From the NCBI GenBank assembly GCA_024138015.1, contig JAMXBB010000006.1, positions 76,786,135 to 76,850,134 on the forward strand: a DNA stretch of 64,000 nt. Reading direction: 5' to 3'. Below, piece by piece: positions 49,231 through 62,600 of the stretch. Within the stretch, counting starts at the first letter, position 1; each line of letters starts with the position of its first letter. Both the position numbers and the translations under genes were made by a program. Origin of the DNA: Lumnitzera littorea. Taxonomy: Eukaryota > Streptophyta > Magnoliopsida > Myrtales > Combretaceae. The notes beneath the pieces are model-generated. The model saw only the letters and a list, made by a program, of their open reading frames with translations. It was not told the origin of the DNA and did not search any database.

Positions 49231-49550
49231 AATATACTTGTTCTTGTGAAATATTCCTCTCCGAGTATAATCTCTTTATACTCTTATCTAATCTTACCAA
49301 GTAACTCAAGATTAATGGTTGGTAGATCTTAACATTAGCTTGTGTGTTATATCAAGCAAAGTATTGAGCCATATTGTGTTCATTGGTGAGTCACATGCTT
49401 TAAGCAACTTCACATAAGCTACTATGTTTTCCAACTTCTTCACTTCATTTTCTTCATTATTACAAAGGATCTATTTGGTTACTACTACCGACAGTAAGCT
49501 CTAGTAATTACTGAGCTCCCAGGCACATCAAGTAAAGACTTATATAGAAG

Positions 49551-49706
49551 CCTAAGATTTAAAAGTTTGACATTTGAATCTATATTTAATTCACCCCTAC
49601 CTAAATAATGGAATATTACATAATAGACACCTAAGATTTAAAAGTTCAACATTTGAATCTCTATTTAATTCACTCCTACCTAAATAACAAGATATTACAA
49701 AAACAC
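49551..49706. repeat. 79-bp tandem duplication
   Basis: Two units starting at 49,551 and 49,630 with CCTAAGATTTAAAAGTT. They differ by several transitions. Confidence 0.85.
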
Positions 49707-50024
49707 TCTATTCTTGTATAATTTTCTAAAAATATTCTCTCAACTCTCCCCTACCTTTTTCTCTTTTTGTTGTATACTAGATTGTCCAAAATGTCTTATA
49801 AGGAAGGGTACTAGATTTATAATGAGGGTGGGTGTCGATTGTTTAATTTTTAAGTTGCTAACAACTCATTCACTTCACTAAATGAAATAAAGAAGGAATG
49901 TAATAAGGGTATAATACATATTATTTTGTTTAGTTGAACTAATAAACAACTTAAGAATAAATACGTAATAGAACTTTAATGACTAAATTATCCTTGATTC
50001 ATTTTCTTTCTTAAGTAATTCTAA

Positions 50025-50468
50025 AGTAATAGGTGGTGATGGTGGAAATTGAATGCGAGGGTAGAGGCGATGGTAATGGTCAACAGCTGTGGTGATGGTG
50101 GTGGTCGATGGTGGTAACAGTGGCTAAGGTAGCAACTTAAAGGGGTGGGGGTAGTTATGGTGGTGGCGGCAACAATGGCGGTGGTGATGGTGGTAGTGAC
50201 AGCGGTGGCGACAACAGCGGTAGTGATGATAGGTGATAATGGTGGCAGCAGTGTGATGGTAATGATGTTAGTAGCAATGATGATAGTAGTGGTGGTGGTC
50301 GTGGTTGTGGTCGTGGTTAGTGGTGACAGTAGCGGTGACAGTAGGTGGTGGCTGTCAATGGTTAGTAGTAGCGGTGGCGACAACGGCAATAGCAATGGTA
50401 ATGGTCGGTAGTGGTGGTAGTAGTAGTAGTGGTCGGTAATGGCAATGGTAATGGTGATGATGGTCATT
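50025..50468. repeat. GGT/GAT trinucleotide-rich block
   Basis: About 440 bases made of GGT, GGC, GAT, AAT and AGT triplets with almost no other pattern. Long open frames exist on both strands (50,145-50,411 plus; 50,021-50,467 minus), but only because such triplets contain few stops. The translations are simple runs of Val/Met/Ala or Thr/Ile/His and are not genes. Purines dominate the plus strand. Confidence 0.85.
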
Positions 50469-50469
50469 G

Positions 50470-53400
50470 TTAAATTAGTATAAGGTTATTTTTGAAAAAA
50501 ATATGAAATTTTGTGAGAAATCGTGATTCTTTAGTTAAATCAAGGAATCTCTATTACTTGATTTGACATAATAGGGATTCCTAAAGAATTGTGATTTGAA
50601 GAAAAAAAAATAAGTGAGCACTTTAATAAGGAATAAGGAGAGAATTGAATTCCAATTCCCCTTAAGTGAATGAAGCATAAGTGTAGTTAAAGTCATGATT
50701 TATCAAGCATTGATGTCTTAACTTTTCCCTAATCATACTAGATTAGGCCTCTACACTAGCATGCCTCCATACAGCATTCTTCTAAGCAACACATAATTTT
50801 TCTAAAATTTTCATATATACTATAAATAAATACTCCAAAATATTGTTTACATTATTTCATGATTTTTAGTGTACATATAATTTATCTTTAATGATTCATT
50901 AATTATTGGAACTCGGATTACATGTTTCCAATAAATAACAAGAAAAATACCTATATTCTATAAATATAATATTTATTTATCTTATTATTCTATTTTCATA
51001 AATCTAAACTCATGGGGTTACTTCTATTAATATTCCTAGTTTTGTTGTAAAATTTAGGTTCGATTGAACCACTTTTATGATCGTTAAATTGTGAATAAAA
51101 TTAACATGATACAATTTATGGTGACTAGTAATAATGAAATATAGGTTATATTTTGATTTTGAAGTTAAGTATAATTACTTACCTATTTTAGCTAATTATT
51201 GATAAAATCAAGCCAAAATAAGTATTTTGAACTACCATATATATTATTCTATTTTAATATTTTACATAACTAGAAGATAACAACTATAATTTACTAAGTA
51301 TAATATATTTTTCATAGCTTTAATAGGGTGTGGATACTAATTATTACATATTTTCCTACTTTTCAAGCATAATTTGCTAGATATAACCATATAAAGTAAT
51401 TTATACAATTGACATCGTAGCAAGGGCCAGTTTTAGCTACTGTTGTATTTAAAGTACTTTATACTAGCCTTAGCTTGGTTTAGTTGAAAAGTGAAAATAT
51501 TATAAGTAAATATAGTATTTTGATCGAATCAAAAGCTAAAACAGAGACAAAATCAAAGGTTATACTTATACATATAACTACCCCGCAACAATAACTAGAA
51601 ATAAGGAATTGATGGTGAATATAAGATCTTTTGAGATATATATATATATGTATGTATGTGTGTGTGTGTGGAAGCTTGTCTACAAAATTTAGTTATGTAA
51701 GGTTTAATCTTGACATGATTTTACTTGATATAAGGATAAGTCCCGACATGAATCGTTGAGGTATTGTTTAGATTATGAAATATTTCAATTCTTTTGATGA
51801 TATGAACATAATTCTGTATATAGTTAACTGAAGACATAGTTAAAAATAATGCATACAAAAAGAGAATATGTGGTCTTTTGATATATATGTGCAAACCTTT
51901 GTAAGGTGAAAGTTTAATTTCAATTTTTCTATGATATTGAGCTAAGTCCTGAGGTATATTGTTTAGAGATAAGGATCAAATCCTGATTTATAAATGTATT
52001 TATGAGGGTATAATTGATATTTGAAGTATATGATTACAAATAATATCAATTGTATTATTAAATGATATGTGTGGAGATCAACTTGAGTGAATGTACCATA
52101 GGTGAGTAGTACCTAAATGTGGTATTTGACAAGAGAACTTCTGTTACTATTATTCAATTAGAAGATATGGTAACACATCGACAATACGGACACTATTATA
52201 ACACATGCACAAATGTTAATGATATGTTGTCTATAGATGTTAATTTGTACTTGATTCCTAATAGGTAAGAACTTGAATGTCATGGGGAATGCTTTGGTGT
52301 CATTGATATGTATATAAGGTGTATATGATATAAATGAATTGTGAATACTGAAAATATCAATGGGAAACTTATTATCAAGAACTAGGTGGTACTGGATCAA
52401 CAAGGAATAATTTTTCAAAGGATAGTTTAAAGACTAGAATTTCATACTAAGTATAAGCATATGTTATATATTATTAACATCTTACTTAAATTACTTATAT
52501 AGAAGATATACTTATCAAAGATGTTATGTAGGTATCAGGGGAAGTGATTGGGATATGCATTGTGAAACTTTTATAATATTGATAGAACGGGAGAATCTCA
52601 CTCAAAAGAGTTAATCAATATTGACTTTTATACCCACTTGTGAGTTATACATAAAAGAGTGTAGGGTAAACAACCCCTTATGAAAGTGAAATATTAAATT
52701 AGTGAAGTAGTTAGAAACTTAGGAAAATTATTGGAGAATGTAAACTCATTTTTAGGTATTTTTATACTTTAAGAATGGGTAAGTGCTAACCCTCACCACT
52801 CTAGGAATGATTGATACAACATAAGTTAGACAAAGAAGAATCGATGTAAATGTCAAAATGATAGGGGTTTTACTGCCACATATATATAGGTTGATGAGAT
52901 TGTTTTAAGGAGAGCATAGTGAAGAGTGACACCAGGAGATTTGATCTTAAGAAGTTGTCAAACCATTTGAAGTTGTTAAGATAAATCAATACTTAGAATA
53001 AGTAGAAAAGGCCAACTACAATCCAAGACTAAATAGCCTAAATTAAGCTAAAACAAAGACATTTAGAATTCGTGAGCAATGGGAAGACATGTGCCTAACT
53101 TTTAACTGAAAAGATGGAAGCTAGTTATGATAAGATGTAAGACGAAAGAATTTCAAAAGATCAATAATGTAGTAAACTCATGAGATAAGCTTGAGGGAAG
53201 TGCTTCCAGGGAAGTACGCAGAATGACATACAGACTAGTAATAATGAACGAACAAGAGCTAATAATAGATGTTAAAGATAATTTTTTCTCTTGTTTAGGA
53301 TTAAGATGTGAACTTATCTAAGAAAGTAAATTATATGTACTCTAAATCAAGAAAGATAAAGGCCCTTTCTTACAGGGGCTACATTTATCATACCTTATGA

Positions 53401-53862
53401 ACAGATAGGAATGGGAATGTAATATACTCTAAATATATGAGATGTTTGTAGAGTTAGTACAATTTAAAGTACAGGATAAAGGGAGAAATTGAGTCATGGC
53501 TAAAGGTTTTGATTAAATCTATTACAAGAAGGAAATGGATCGCAGCAAAGAGCAACTTAGGTGAAAGTAAATTTCATTAAGGAGTCAAATTGAAGGAATA
53601 CTCAAAAACCTAGTAAACCTTATTGAATAATAAAAAGGGGGAATTCTCATAAGATTAGGAGAGATATAATTTGAAAGCAATATAAAGAAGATTTCAGCAA
53701 ACATATAAGATTTAGATTAAAAAAAAAAAAATGACCTAAACTACGTTTAGGGATATGATAGATGAGATGGCAATAAGAAATGTTACGACAAGGAAATTGA
53801 AGAACATTAGGTTAAACTCAAAAAGAGGGGGTGAATTGAGTTATAAGACAATATGCAATTCT
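50470..53862. other. Decayed LTR-like sequence, no gene
   Basis: Nothing codes. Parts resemble the plus-strand orientation of the long LTR-like repeats (for example 51,500-51,570, with phrases built on GAATCAAAAGCTAA, against 26,460-26,520). A degenerate duplication of about 250 bases is visible: the TTTTGATATATAT... AAGTCC(C/T)GA... GTTTAGA succession occurs at 51,628-51,775 and again at 51,876-51,975. A (TG)n run lies at 51,648-51,670. Confidence 0.35.
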
Positions 53863-53961
53863 TTTTCGATATATCTAATTAAATGCAATAATAAGAGTAA
53901 TCAAAACAATAATNTTTTCGATATATCTAATTAAATGCAATAATAAGAGTAATCAAAACAA
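53863..53961. repeat. 47-bp duplication around an N
   Basis: 53,863-53,909 and 53,915-53,961 are identical 47-base units beginning TTTTCGATATATCTAATT, separated by five bases including the only N in the window (53,914). The pattern looks like a contig join with overlapping ends left unmerged rather than biology. Confidence 0.85.
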
Positions 53962-54091
53962 CAATAAACAACAATAAGTACAGAAATTAAAGAAGATAGG
54001 GATAAAGAAATTCAAGTCCAGATATAACGTAGAGTTCGAACCATCCCCTAATCTCTATAGACTCACAATGGCTCCAATCAAAGACTCACTA

Positions 54092-56724
54092 AAGTCTGAA
54101 TAGTTCTCTCAGTCTGTCCATCTGTTTGAGGGTGATATGCTGTGCTGAATTGTAGCTTCGTTCCCATCACTTTTTGTAAACTTCCCCAAAATTTTGATAC
54201 AAATCTTGGATCTCTATCTGATACAATTCCTATTGGGACACCATGTAGTCTCACTATGTCCTTGACATATATCCTTGCTAATTTCTCCAAAGAAAAAGTC
54301 TTATTAATTGGCAAAAAGTGAGCTGATTTGGTAAGTCGATCAATGATTACCCAAATCGCATCAAAACTAGTAGTTTTCTTTGGTAAACAACTCACAAAAT
54401 CCATAGATATTTGATCCCATTTCCACTCTGGAACAGATAAGGGTTGTAATAATCCCCCTGGTCGTTGATGTTCAGCTTTCACTCTCTGATAAGTTTCACG
54501 CTTAAGCACAAAATCAGCGACGTCTGGTTTCATTCCATTCCACCAAAAATTCTTTTTCAAATCTTGGTACATCTTTGTTCCTCCTGGATGTATAGTATAG
54601 CTTAAATAATGAGCTTCACTTAAAATTTCTTTTCAAAGCTCCTCATTATCAGGTACACACAATTGATTATTCATGCGAAGTGTATCATGTTCATCCATTC
54701 GAAAATCAGTGTATTTCCCACTTCCCATTTCTTCTCTAATTCGATTAAATATAGCATCGCCTTGCTGAGCAATTTTAATTCTTTGCATTAGCGTTGGCTC
54801 TATCACCAAATTTGATAATTCAATATTTTCCTCATGCCATGAAAACTCCAAATTTAATCTTTCAAACTCTTTAATGAGTTCCCTTTGATCAATCAAAAGA
54901 GAAGCAACTTCACTATAATTCTTCCTACTTAATGCATCAGCAACCGCATTTACTCTGCTTGGGCAGTAGTTAATCCTCAAATCATAGTCTTTGATCAACT
55001 CAAGCCATCTTCTTTGTCTCATATTCAACTCCTTTTAAGTAAACAAATACTTAAGGCTCTTATGATCAGTAAAAATTTCGCATCTCTATCCATACAGATA
55101 ATGTCGCCATAGCTTTAATGAAAACATTACAACCACAAGTTCCAAATCATGAGCTGGATAATTTTGCTCATGTGGTCTCAACTGTCTCGAAGCATATGCG
55201 ATCACTTTTCCACTTTGCTTAAGTGTATATCCTAATCCGTTTTTAGAAGCATCATTATACACAGTGAAAGGCTCTTTATCATTTAGCAATACAAGGATCG
55301 GGGTGGATACTAATCTCTTCTTCAACTCTTGGAAACTCTTTTCTTGTTTTTCACCCCACTTAAATTTTACATTCTTCTATGTCAATTGGGTAAGTGATCC
55401 CGAAATCTTTGAAAAGTCCTTAACAAACTTCCTGTAATATCCAGCCAATCCAAGAAAACTTTGAATCTCAATAACCATCTCTAGTCTTTTCCATTCCACT
55501 ATAGCCTTAATCTTTTCAAGATCCACTGATATACCATCTCCTGTTATGACATGTCTAAGAAAAGATATTTCCTTCAACCAGAAATTGCACTTAGATAACT
55601 TTTCATATAACTTGTGTTTTCGTAAAGTCTGCAACACCATTCTCAAATGTTCTTCATGTTGCTTAGATGTAGCAGAATATACCAAAATATCATCGATAAA
55701 CACAATTACGCACTTATCCAATAAAGGTCTGAACATACGATTCATTAGATCCATGAATGCGGTAGGAGCATTCGTCAGTCCAAAAGGCATCACCATAAAT
55801 TCATAATGACCATATCTCGTCTGAAACGCCATCTTCAGAACATCCTCTAACTTAATCCTCAGTTAATGATAGCCTGACCTTAAGTTAATCCTAGAAAAGA
55901 CACTTACACCTTGCAATTGATCAAACAAATCATCAATCCTCGGAAGTGGATATTTGTTCTTAATGGTCACCTTATTTAATTGTCTGTAATCAATACAAAG
56001 CCTAAGTGATCCATCCTTCTTCTTGACAAACAATACTGGTCCTCCCCAGAGTGAAACACTTGGCCTTACAAAACCTTGATCCAATAATTCTTGTAATAGC
56101 TTTTTCAACTCTTATAACTCAATTGGAGCCATTTTATATGGAGCTATAGATATCGGCTCAGTTCCTGGAATTAAATCAATAACAAAGTCGACTCTCTTTT
56201 CGGTGGTAATCTAAGTAAATCATCTGGAAATACATCAGAAAATTCATTCACCACTAAAATTTCTTCTATATTTGACATTTTAGAATCAATATCCAAAGCA
56301 TTCAACTAACCAACATCCGTGATCAATTCTAGAGTACTTAGCTCTGGTACTCTTGATGCTACATAATTCCCTTGAAATATAGCTTTATTTCCTCCTAAAG
56401 CCTCAAACAACACTTGCTTTTCTTTACAGTCAATAATAGCTTTCACACTTGCCATCCAATTCATTCCTAATATGGCATCATACTTATCCATATCTAAAAT
56501 AATCATATCTACTTTATTGTCAAAGTTTTTGATCTTTAAAGGACACTCTTTCACCATTTCTCTTGTTATTACTACACTTCTAGTAGGTATTCTCACTCCC
56601 AAACTTGAATTTGTAGCAGTTGCAACTAAACCAGTTTGCTTTACTACTCCTGGAGCTATAAAAGAATGTGTAGCTCACGTATCAAACAAGATATAAACTA
56701 TATGTCCAACTAGGTTGATATTCC
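54092..56724 (-). pseudogene. Gypsy protease, RT, RNase H and truncated integrase
   Basis: Protease active site at 56,675-56,683 reads Asp-Thr-stop (GGA to TGA), followed by ATHSF. One base is lost near 56,190, shifting the frame into RT. RT keeps LFVKKKDGSLRLCIDYRQLN, PRIDDLFDQLQ, a TAA at 55,863-55,865 (same codon as in the plus copy), MVMPFGLTNAPTAF and the catalytic FIDD (55,689-55,700). RNase H keeps YNDASKNGLGY, DLELVVVMF and the following RWLELIKDYDL segment. Integrase keeps both zinc His (EAHYLSYTIHPGG) but has lost both zinc Cys (KRETYQ). All three catalytic residues remain (SMDFV, SDRDPRF, TDGQTERTIQ). Coding ends in the next few codons. Confidence 0.92.
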
Positions 56725-56872
56725 CTGAATCACAAAATTCTTAAGTCTTATTCTCATGTTATCACTTTATAATTTTTCATTTACCACTTCTATTTACTTA
56801 TTATTATTCAATGCATCATATACTATTCATAATAACTAAAGCAATTTAATAATGAGAATTTAAGATACATAC
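56725..56872 (-). other. Probable intron between gag and protease (148 nt)
   Basis: The counterpart of 38,697-38,844 in the other copy and the same length. Donor GTATGT (56,872 downward) and acceptor TTCAG with G following (56,725) are both intact. Gag reads in one frame to the donor and protease in another after the acceptor. Removal of 148 nt brings them into one frame with an intact Gly codon across the join. Read-through would stop inside the intron. Confidence 0.65.
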
Positions 56873-58218
56873 CAGCTATCAGCTTATGATCCACAAATTC
56901 TTCAGTCCTTTCAAGTACTTTCAAATCTTCTTCTACGTAGTCCTCATAACTCCAATTACCTTCCAAATTATATATTCTAGCAGCATTTGCTGCACTTAGA
57001 TATATATTTCCCACATTTGGTCCACCAATCGCTTTTCCAATAGCAAGACGTCTAATAGCTGGTGGTAGTTTGGTAACTTGAGCATTTGCAGTGGTATGTT
57101 GTGGACAAGTAGTAGAATAATGTCCAACTTTGTTGCCGATGAAACAAGTAACAGCATTCTTTTTAGGGCAATCTGTTACCCGATGCGAGCTTTCTCCATA
57201 ATAAAAGCATTTCCCTTGTAACTAGGAACAATCTCTAAGGCAATGAGTCCCTTTACACTTCTAGCACTTCGGTAGTTCATTACTCCTTCTTTGAAATCTT
57301 CCTAGTAGTCTTACAAATCTTCCCATCTTGTTACTACCACTTCCACTAGGCCCTTCAAAAGATCTCTTCCCAAATACACTTATCTTACATTTTCCTGCAT
57401 CCTCACTTTGCCTTTTTGCATTATCCAGTACTCATGCTTTTTCCACCATATCAGCAAAGTTTCTTGGTTCAAACTCCATAATTCTTCTTCTCATGTCAGC
57501 GTCAAATCCTGTGGAAAAGATTTGCATCTTCAATCTATCACTCATTTGATATTTAGGTGGTGTAAATTGCAATAGCCTATTAAATTCTACTTCGTACTGA
57601 TCTACAATATGCATCCCTTTCGTAATGTCCAACAAATCTTCACTATACTTTAATCTTAAACTTCTAGGAAAGTAATACTTTAGGAATTCATGTCAAAAAA
57701 CTTCCTAAGTTATTGGTCCTCTCAAATTCCTCTATTTTGATTCCCACTAAGTTCACGCTCTCATTTTCAACATATATGTATCATAGATAAGCTTAAGATG
57801 TGGTGCAATCTCGAATGCCTCAAATGATCTTTCAATCTGATATAACCAATCTTCTACTTCATCAAGTCTACCGGCTACACCCTCAAAATACTTGTTATAC
57901 CGTATAAATTCTGGCAAAAGGCTACACTGTTGCCTGAGATCCATAGGTGCTTAGGGCATCACTCCTGCTGGTACAATTGGTAATGGTGAAGGTGGTAAAG
58001 GAATCTCCGAGTCTACAACGGGAGGTGGTGCTTGTACAGGTGGTATTGGCTCCCGAGTTAAATATGTTCTCAACAATTCATTTTGTGCATGGATAGCCGT
58101 GAGAAGCTCATCTGTTCTATCTCAAGGCCTTCCCGGTGGTCTTCTTTGTATAGGTTGTTCTCTTTCTTGAGCTGGTTGAGCTTGCTCATCCGGTTGCTGT
58201 CTTCTGCGTCTAACTTGA
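56873..58218 (-). pseudogene. Gypsy gag
   Basis: In one frame throughout, without the frameshift seen in the plus copy. A basic start follows an identical TGTCACAG acceptor-like site. A Pro-rich region with one copy of the 45-codon unit is next, then the core (RLDEVEDWLYQIERSFEAFE and YEVEFNRLLQF), three zinc-knuckle-like blocks with missing Cys (CFYYGESSH and CFIGNKVGH), and the tail ending in DHKLIAG at the intron donor. Stops at 57,734, 57,707 and 57,695 match those of the plus copy codon for codon, as does a TGA in the N-terminal region. No ATG precedes the basic start in frame. Confidence 0.85.
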
Positions 58219-58676
58219 CTGTGACATTCATTACCAATTTTCAATTATTTGGTTATAATGATCAACTTATTCTAAATAATTGTAGAAACCACCAATACTA
58301 AATGAAGATAACACACATGTATATATGCATCATAACAATAGTAACAAAGGCTGTAATCTTTCATTTTTTATTAATATAGTAAGGTTACATCTATGTAATG
58401 ATCACTTATAACGAGTGAAACTCCATTGATATATATACAGACCAAATCAAAATACAAAGTTTTCAAAGTACAAAAGAGTTCCCATAATACATAAGTCCTC
58501 ACCATACATAAGGCTCTCGAGTATATCAAAACTCTCAAAATACAAAATAACCTCACTACATAAAAACTCTAAAAAATGATCAGTCATGATCCTAATATAT
58601 ATAATAAAGGAGCATGCATGATCACTCCGATACTAGCAACCAAATCAAAATACAACCTAATCACCCTAAACATCTC
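58219..58676 (-). other. Leader between the extra ORF and gag
   Basis: Counterpart of 36,745-37,222, noncoding in both copies and ending at the same acceptor-like site. Open frames on the plus strand here (58,083-58,301; 58,576-58,893) are shadows. Confidence 0.5.
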
Positions 58677-59492
58677 TCAATGTCGAGTAGAAGGTCCTGC
58701 AGCTATATCCTCCTCCTGTCTGCGTTCGGGAAAAGTCGATTCAACACTGGAATATATACCGAACTCCTCATTAGGGGTCTGTCGAGCCTACTCTCTTAGT
58801 AACCAAAAATCCAATGGATCCGGTGTAATGGTAAGTATATCAGATAAGTCATCGCCTACCAAAACTATAGGTGGAAGTCCAAGGTCCACCTGATAGTACT
58901 CAAACTCATCAGTTGGAGGTATCTACTGTAATGGCTCGGCCTATATGATAGAGGCATCCAATAGTAAACTAAGTCCAGTAAATCCAAATCTCGACTATGG
59001 TACAAGAACATCGATGCCATGGGTATGATCATACTATGGCTCCCTACTAATCCTTATGTTAACCATAGCTTTAGCTTAATCCTGAGCAATAATAGAAAAA
59101 TAGTCGGTACAGTGGTCTATAGCTAGGGCAATCCCATGTCCAACTATCCTACTATGGTTAAAGGAAGGTGGTAGTGGAAGGGAATTAGCATCAACTAGAA
59201 ACATAATCTCCTAAGTACGATCTGTACTCTCCTTCGACTTTAAGTAATAGATCATCTCCTCATTAGTAGGGAAACGACCGACTAAGGCGAAAACCCAATA
59301 AATCCTCCTATCAATCTAATAGGGGCTTAGTTCTCAGTACTAAGCAGATAGCACCTCACCAACAGTACGAGGTCAGCCCACCAATGCCAAGTCCTTACAA
59401 GCAATCCAGAGTCGATGCCAATAATCTCATAAACTCTCTCCCTCTTGGAGATGGAATAGAGCAAAAGAAGTCCGTAGCTCTAACTCAGTCCT
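58677..59492 (-). pseudogene. Extra ORF between primer site and gag (unknown function)
   Basis: 816 nt, in one frame from just after a TAG (59,493-59,495) to a TGA (58,677-58,679), with about ten internal stops, nearly all explicable by TGG, CAG/CAA or CGA decay. It aligns with 35,928-36,744 with no net indel other than the extra T there. It starts LELRTSFALFHLQEGESL and ends in a charged tail (PERRQEEDIAAGPSTRH). Keeping length and frame across two insertions is what one expects of a once-coding sequence. The function is unknown. Confidence 0.65.
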
Positions 59493-59653
59493 CTAAATCA
59501 ATAAGGCATAAGTTACTTTTATAATTTCTTTATCATAGCTTTTAGTATGTAAATTAAAGCTTAAACACTTAACCCCGTTCTACCCCTCTCAATCTCTCCA
59601 GGTAAGGTATCCTACTATCTAGGGTAGGTTTTATTTAACCTAGTAAGAGTCAT

Positions 59654-59665
59654 TGTTTGATATCA
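59654..59665 (-). other. Primer binding site, tRNA-iMet, degraded
   Basis: Reads TGATATCAAACA against TGGTATCAGAGC, at the same six-base distance from the LTR end as in the plus copy. All three changes seen are transitions or at the edge, in line with decay. Confidence 0.75.
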
Positions 59666-59671
59666 CCTAAC

Positions 59672-62600
59672 TGTCACGACCAGAGGGGGCTAGTCGTAGC
59701 AATCGCCGTATATCGTATAAAGGATTGTAGATTGAATTCCCTTACAATCGACGACCTTTTTATACGATACACAAGGCTATAGCTATTACTAACTACCAAA
59801 AGTGCGCAAGCTTAAGCAATATCATTTCATTATAAACAATAATATTATAAAAACATAACACATAGTCTATTTGTATAAAAGTTTATAGATACAAAGTTAG
59901 AAACGTGTCTTAAGTTAGACTAATATAAAAATTACATATTCAGATTTATAATTTATTAAAAGTACTCTCTATCCTTATCCAACTCCCACACTAAACCCGT
60001 GTAGAAAACTAACCTCGGGCATGCGACGACCTAACTCCACAAAAAGGTCAGCCTGCGAAAGAATAATATAAGGGTATAAGCCTACTAGCTTAGTGAGATA
60101 ATTTCCCTAAACTATATAGCAATCAAGTTATACAACAGTTAAGTTCAACCAAATGAATGCATGACAAACAGTATGCCAAACAAATACATGCAGCTGACCA
60201 GCTACTGCATGCAACTCAAATTTAACGCCCTCCGAAGTCAGGGTTAGAAATTCATCGGTACAGTTAGATCCAAGTATCATATTAGAACTTATTTCATAAC
60301 AAAACTCCACGTTTCGTATTTAAAATGTAATGGTACATCCATTACCAGCTTTAACAAAACGAGTTCTACATATTATGGTGAGTAGGTTCACATAGCTTTC
60401 ACTCATCTCTAAATGAAGGCCTCTGGACTCGACCCTTAGTCAGGTAGTTGGCGCCTCCAATGCCTAGTCATCCCGCGAGCTAGGGTAAGGTCATATCGTA
60501 TGTATGCACCGTACAAAATCTATCACAATCAATAATTAACCCACGTATGGCCTCTCGATACCTCCATGTAATGTGACTGCTAGAATTAGTTATGCAGTGC
60601 ATGATTTATGCATGATCCAAGTTAACTTTTTTTCTAGTTGAATAAAATTAAGTCTTATTTATTCAGTGATCATTCCAAGTCATAAACAATCAATTCTAGT
60701 AAATCTACTATGCAACAATTATTATATTATTGAAATTTAAAATAAATTCACCATCAACAACAATTATCATGCACAAGCATAACCCAACCCCATATACATT
60801 CATTTATAAATCATAACTTATATTCACTAACTATAAACACAAACAAGTATAGAATCGTTAGGAAAAACTCACTCAGTCATGGCTAACTCAGGGGTCGTAG
60901 TAGTCTGGTAGAAGCTCATGGCCTATATCGAAATCACTTAAGAATAATGGAAATTTGTAAGTTTGGAAATTTAAAGCTAACTAGTATCATAATTTGTAAA
61001 GTCTATTTCACCTAGTTACATGAAATTGTCGATTCGAGCTTTTTATTGAATCGCGTGTAACTTTTTCGTTTTAGCTCGGATCATCATAAACTTGTAGTCC
61101 ATTTTGATCATTTTCAAGCGTATTTTCTCGTAACGAGGTTTATTTTGAACGTTATGACTCGTAATTTAAATTGTGATATAAAAATATCACAAAATTTAAT
61201 ATTTAAGTTTAAAAATTATAAAATATTAAGTTTCACTTTTTCTTAATATATTTATGATTTAATAATTATTTAAACCCTATATTTGATATTTTTATTATTT
61301 CGGGCATACTTTTCCTATTTTTGAGATTTTTACTTTATTATGATTATTATTATTATTATTATTTCCATTAGTATTTTTATTATTTCTTATTTTCTTATTA
61401 TCTATATATTTCACAATTTATACATATATATATACTTATAATATATTTTATAATTTTATCTTATTGAAAAATCCTTAATTATGGTAATATATATATATGT
61501 ACCTACTCATTATTTAATTATAAATTTATTTTAGTTTATAGATATTATTATATTACATATATATACTATATGTATATGCTTATTTTACGAAAACAAACAT
61601 ATTCTTATGTACATATACATATATTCATGTATTTGTATTTATACATATACATATACTCATATAATTCTGAATACATAATATACAAATACCTATTCATGTA
61701 CTACATGATATATTCAGTATAACATAATATATTCTATATTTATTATATATATATGTCTTATATACATATATTATCACTTATGGCAATATATTACTACATA
61801 TATATACTATACGATTACATATATATATGCAAAAATAATTATACATGTATACATATATATATAGCTTATGGGTACAATTATACATATATATATATATATA
61901 TACTATAGTTATTTAATAAAAATACTTAATACTAATTATATGTATTCTTAAAAAAATAGATAATACATACTCTTCCATATAATATACCTATGTACATACA
62001 TGTATACATACATAGCCTAATACATGCATATAAAATTTAATTTATGTATTTATGCACATATATACATGTAATAGTAGTGTTATAAAAAAAATACCATACA
62101 AATAATACATTTATACATTATATACTATATAATATATATCTATACTACTAAAATACTTCTACTTACCTATTATTTTTAGTTTTTCTTCTTCTTTTCTTCC
62201 TCTTTTCTTCTTCTTTTTCTTCCTTCTTTTTCTCACGTTATTGCTTCTAGGATTTCAATTTTGTTTCCAGATTTTTTTTTTCTTTCTTTTATATTCAGTG
62301 ATTAGCAAGTTTGAGAAAGGAAAAATAAAAAAATAATCTTATCCTAATCTTTGCATTTATGTGGATGAGACAAGGTAATTATCTTCAATTTTTTTCCTTT
62401 TATTTTACACTCAACACGTGGCAATTCAATCCCTTACGTGGGCTACTGTTTTGATTTTTTTGTTTTCCATTTTGTAAGACATGGCAAGCAAGGAAAAGAA
62501 GAAAAGGAGGAAAAGAGAAAAAGAGAAAAAGAAAGAGAAGGAAAATAAAAATTAATAATAAATATATGTAATTTTTCAAAACATATAAATTATAACAATA

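Larger units (their letters stand above)
47951..50020. other. No gene; short tandem duplications
   Basis: No coding found. 48,800-49,500 is less AT-rich, with a TATA-like TATAAATAG near 49,152, and could be a decayed LTR, but no partner or edge is visible. Three small tandem duplications are listed separately. Confidence 0.35.

Noticed and set aside
50021..50467. 148-codon minus-strand frame (and its 88-codon plus-strand partner)
   Set aside because: Both come from triplet-repeat DNA with few stop codons; the translations are low-complexity runs.
55546..55806. 86-codon plus-strand frame, also seen antisense at 39,765-40,025
   Set aside because: It recurs in both gypsy copies only because it is antisense to the conserved RT core.
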